64,000 nt of DNA. It comes from Sorangium aterium (lineage in GTDB: Bacteria; Myxococcota_A; Polyangia; Polyangiales; Polyangiaceae). The notes beneath the pieces were generated by a model. That model had not been told where the DNA came from. It saw only the letters and a program-made list of their open reading frames with translations, and searched no databases. The stretch spans positions 3,844,001 to 3,908,000 of the forward strand of contig NZ_JAQNDK010000001.1 of assembly GCF_028368935.1 (NCBI RefSeq). The letters run 5' to 3'. Of this stretch, positions 61,671 to 64,000 are shown in pieces. The number at the start of each line of letters is the position of its first letter. The stretch's first letter is position 1. The translations under genes were made by a program, and so were the position numbers.

Positions 61671-62270
61671 CTAGGCTTCGCCGATGCTTCGCATCGACAT
61701 TACCTCGATGGGGCGCAGGCCGAGCAGCGCATAGGCCTGCTCCCAGCGCTGGTCCGCCGCCACGTCGAACAGGATCCGCTCGTCGAGGGCCACGGGCAGC
61801 CACGCGCCCCCGGCGATCTCTCGCTCCAGCTGGCCGGGCCCCCAGCCGCTGTAACCGAGGAGCACCGTCCTGCGCCGCGGGTCGTCCGCGGCGGCCGTGC
61901 CACGCACCGCGTCGGCCGCGAGCGTGTCGAACGCGCTCCGGGACGACGTGACCCGCACCCGGGAGCCCACCGGGATCACGCCCGTCTCCTCGGCCCCGAG
62001 CGCCGGATCGAGGCACAGGATCCACCCCGAGCTCGGCTGGACCGGCCCGCCGAGGTAAACCGGCGCCGGGTCCTTCAGGTCGTTGCCATAACCCGCGAAC
62101 GACAGGAGCTCCCCCAGCGTCATCGGCGCTGGCCTGTTCACAACGAACCCCAGCGCCCCGCCCTCGCTGTGCACCGCCAAGAGCACGACCGTCCGGTCGA
62201 AGTTCGGATCGCCGAGCGGCGGCGACGCGATGAGGAACCCTGGGGCCAGCACGCTCGCTTCGCTGTTCAT
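61671..62270 (-). CDS. algH: AlgH/YqgE family protein (UPF0301)
   Basis: The protein has 199 residues. APGFLIASPPLGDPNFDRTV, LGFVVNRPAPMTLGELL, PVYLGGPVQPSSGWIL and VLLGYSGWGPGQLEREI are the conserved blocks of the AlgH/YqgE family, full length. AlgH was named from an alginate-regulation phenotype in Pseudomonas; its biochemical function is unknown. The gene stands alone on the minus strand, divergent from the PTPS-like gene (162 bases between starts). Its stop codon is only 4 bases from the end of the IS4-type element, which therefore inserted just after it. Confidence 0.93.
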   Translation of the reverse strand: MNSEASVLAPGFLIASPPLGDPNFDRTVVLLAVHSEGGALGFVVNRPAPMTLGELLSFAGYGNDLKDPAPVYLGGPVQPSSGWILCLDPALGAEETGVIPVGSRVRVTSSRSAFDTLAADAVRGTAAADDPRRRTVLLGYSGWGPGQLEREIAGGAWLPVALDERILFDVAADQRWEQAYALLGLRPIEVMSMRSIGEA

Positions 62271-62432
62271 CGGCGATCCTCCCTGGCAACGGTCAACCGG
62301 TCACTGCGTCCCGCACGAACCCGTCCGCCGCGGCGGGGGCTGGACGGGAGGTCGCCCCCACCTTACTCCGGTGTGCCGTGACAGGCGATTGGGATCTCCC
62401 TCCAGCGCCGGTGCGGCGGGTATAGTGGACCC

Positions 62433-62843
62433 ATGTACACCGTCGGCGTCCGCGATCACATCATGGTGGCCCACAGCCTCAAGGGCGTGCAGTTCGGCCC
62501 TGCGCAGCGCCTGCACGGCGCGACGTACACGGTCAGCGTGGAGGTGGAGCGCGAGGAGCTCTCGCCCCTCGGCCAGGTGGTCGAGACGAGCGCGCTGCGG
62601 GATGGCCTGCGCGCCGTGCTCGCCGAGATCGACTACCGGAACCTCGACGAGCACCCCGCGTTCGAGGGCAAGCGCTCGACGCCGGAGCTCATCGCGCGCT
62701 ACATCCACCGCGAGCTCGGCCGCAAGCTCCCGGTGAGCGCCGGAAGCGCCCTCACGATCACGCTGCACGAGTCCCCCCTCGTCTGGGTGCGCTACCGCGC
62801 GCCGCTCCGGGGCGCCTCGGTCATGCCGACCGAGCTGGCCTGA
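62433..62843 (+). CDS. 6-pyruvoyl-tetrahydropterin synthase/QueD-like protein with altered active site
   Basis: The protein has 136 residues. RDHIMVAHSLKGVQFGPAQR followed by LHGATYTVSVEVE, then VVETSALRDGLRAVLAEIDY, RNLDEHPAF and TPELIARYIHREL follow the PTPS/QueD fold from end to end. In canonical enzymes the second zinc motif is HGH, with a catalytic Cys before it and an Asp-His pair in LDHxxLN. Here these read HGA, no Cys, and IDYRNLDE. The His in VAHSL and the His in LHGA remain. It is a T-fold protein but probably not a normal QueD; the reaction is unknown. It is followed 55 bases later by the helicase gene. Confidence 0.8.
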   Translation: MYTVGVRDHIMVAHSLKGVQFGPAQRLHGATYTVSVEVEREELSPLGQVVETSALRDGLRAVLAEIDYRNLDEHPAFEGKRSTPELIARYIHRELGRKLPVSAGSALTITLHESPLVWVRYRAPLRGASVMPTELA

Positions 62844-62898
62844 TCGCCGGCCATCTCCGCTTGGCACGCGGCCCTGCCCGCGGCAAAAGAGCGCGCCG

Positions 62899-64000
62899 AT
62901 GACCGAGCCGGTCCGCACAGCGCCGATCGCCCTGAGCTTCCAGGGCGGCACCCTCCGCATCGAAGGCCTCGCCCCGCGCCCTGCGCTCGCGGCTGCGCCT
63001 GCGATCGACAGCAGCGCGCTGCCATCGAGCGCGGACGAGCCCGACGGCGGCGACGCGGGCGATCCCGCCGAGGGCGCGCCGCTCGACCCCGCGTGCCTGC
63101 CCGCGTCCTGCCGCTGGGACGCGCGCGAGCGGGTCTACCGCGTGCCGGCGATCGACTACGCCGAGCTCGTCCTGAGGCTCCGCGCCCGCGGCGTCCCGTT
63201 CACCGACGGCGCCCGCAAGTACGAGGCGCTCCCGCTCGCGCCGCTCGCCAAGCACGACCCGTTCCCCTACCAGCGCGAGGCGCTCGACGCCTGGGCCGGG
63301 CGGCGCAGCCGGGGCGTTGTCGTGCTCCCGACGGGCGCGGGCAAGACGTTCGTCGCGACGCTCGCGATCGCCGCGCGGCAGCGCAGCACGCTCGTGGTCG
63401 TCCCCACCCTGGATCTCCTGAACCAGTGGTACGACGGGCTCTCCGCCGCGTTCGGCGTCCCGATCGGCCTGCTCGGCGGCGGTTATCACGACGTCCTCGA
63501 CCTGACGGTGACCACCTACGACTCCGCGCACGCCCACATGGACCGGCTCGGCGCCCGCTTCGGCCTCGTGATCTTCGACGAGTGCCACCACCTGCCGAGC
63601 CCGTCGTACGCGCTCGCCGCGAAGATGTGCCTCGCGCCCTTCCGCCTCGGCCTCACCGCCACGCCCGAGCGCGCCGACGGCCGGGGCTACGACGATCTCA
63701 TCGGCCCGATCGTCTTCCGCCGGGAGATCACCGAGCTCTCCGGGCAGTACCTCGCGGCCTACGACGTCGTCCGGCTCGAGGTGCCGCTCTCGGACGACGA
63801 GCGCGCCGCGTACGAGGCGGCGCGCGCCGTGTACATCGGCTTTCTGCGCGCCAACGGCATCCGCATGCCCGAGGGGTGGGGCCAGTTCATCCTGCTGAGC
63901 TCGCAGTCCGACGCCGGCCGCCGCGCCTTCGAGGCGTACCGCCGCCAGCGCAGCCTCGCGCTGTGCGCGCCCGGCAAGATCGACGTCCTCGCCCGGCTGC
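62899..64000 (+). CDS. XPB-like superfamily 2 DNA helicase (3' end outside window)
   Basis: The frame is open from the ATG at 62899 to the window end; 367 residues are visible. The N-terminal ~110 residues form an Ala/Pro-rich start and a damage-recognition-like domain (CRWDARERVYRVPAIDYAEL). Then come the SF2 motifs: Q-like FPYQREALDAW, Walker A LPTGAGKT, LVVVPTLDLLNQWYDG (Ia), DECHH (II) and LGLTATPERADGRGYDDLI (III). The order and spacing match bacterial XPB-like helicases, 3'-5' translocases proposed to act in DNA repair. The second RecA domain should follow beyond 64000. Confidence 0.88.
   Translation, partial: MTEPVRTAPIALSFQGGTLRIEGLAPRPALAAAPAIDSSALPSSADEPDGGDAGDPAEGAPLDPACLPASCRWDARERVYRVPAIDYAELVLRLRARGVPFTDGARKYEALPLAPLAKHDPFPYQREALDAWAGRRSRGVVVLPTGAGKTFVATLAIAARQRSTLVVVPTLDLLNQWYDGLSAAFGVPIGLLGGGYHDVLDLTVTTYDSAHAHMDRLGARFGLVIFDECHHLPSPSYALAAKMCLAPFRLGLTATPERADGRGYDDLIGPIVFRREITELSGQYLAAYDVVRLEVPLSDDERAAYEAARAVYIGFLRANGIRMPEGWGQFILLSSQSDAGRRAFEAYRRQRSLALCAPGKIDVLARL

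Overview
This window looks like chromosome of a large-genome myxobacterium of the Sorangium/Polyangium type. The pointers are very high GC with G/C-ending codons, a MYXO-CTERM-like sorting tail (36360-36496), many lipoproteins with Gly/Ser linkers, thrombospondin-3 and FG-GAP repeats, RsbR-like STAS sensors, caspase-fold proteins and many decayed gene fragments. The species call is inference; no rRNA or tRNA gene is visible.

Layout. 3-5377: a tightly overlapping operon of four glycosyltransferases (three CgeB-like) ending in a UDP-glucuronate decarboxylase-like gene, probably for a xylose-containing surface polysaccharide. 5507-9486: a VWA lipoprotein, a Uma2-type nuclease, and a TetR gene with a strong promoter and matching operators in front of itself and of a two-gene membrane operon. 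9729-18022: a type VI secretion delivery cassette (VgrG, DUF2169 fused to pentapeptide repeats, a second pentapeptide protein, DUF3540, DUF4150/PAAR-like, one unknown), with no structural T6SS genes. 18101-24816: a second polysaccharide block on the minus strand (HD protein, CgeB-like transferase, nucleotidyltransferase, methyltransferase, apparently circularly permuted glycosidase, PIG-L deacetylase, GT4 transferase).

24817-39824 is accessory and eroded. It holds a PAS-STAS protein, several lipoproteins (one frameshifted), an AraC-LuxR double-HTH regulator, a compositionally distinct arylsulfatase bounded by two palindromes and an N-terminally truncated surface protein, a macro-domain protein between two copies of an ~83 bp repeat, a VF530 protein, a GST, and remnants of IgGFc-binding, Rpn-type and AHSA1 genes. 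39825-45862: a DUF4139 lipoprotein with an OmpA module inserted, a Het-C/phospholipase-like lipoprotein, a methyltransferase and a GAF-GAF-STAS sensor.

46011-52822 is the most striking part: three consecutive minus-strand genes encode a zincin metalloprotease, a metacaspase-like protease and a WD40-caspase, all without signal peptides. I infer a cytoplasmic proteolytic cascade, perhaps for regulated cell death or defence. 53159-54107 is an IS5/IS427-type insertion sequence with 17 bp ends and a TTA duplication; its transposase is frameshifted twice. 54213-64000 carries a phosphoribosyltransferase/kinase-like fusion with a triple 22 bp palindromic repeat, MepA-like endopeptidase, CvfB-like S1 protein, an FGE-like lipoprotein without the catalytic cysteine, Dps, an intact IS4-type element with 70 bp inverted ends, AlgH, a PTPS-like protein with altered active site, and the start of an XPB-like helicase.
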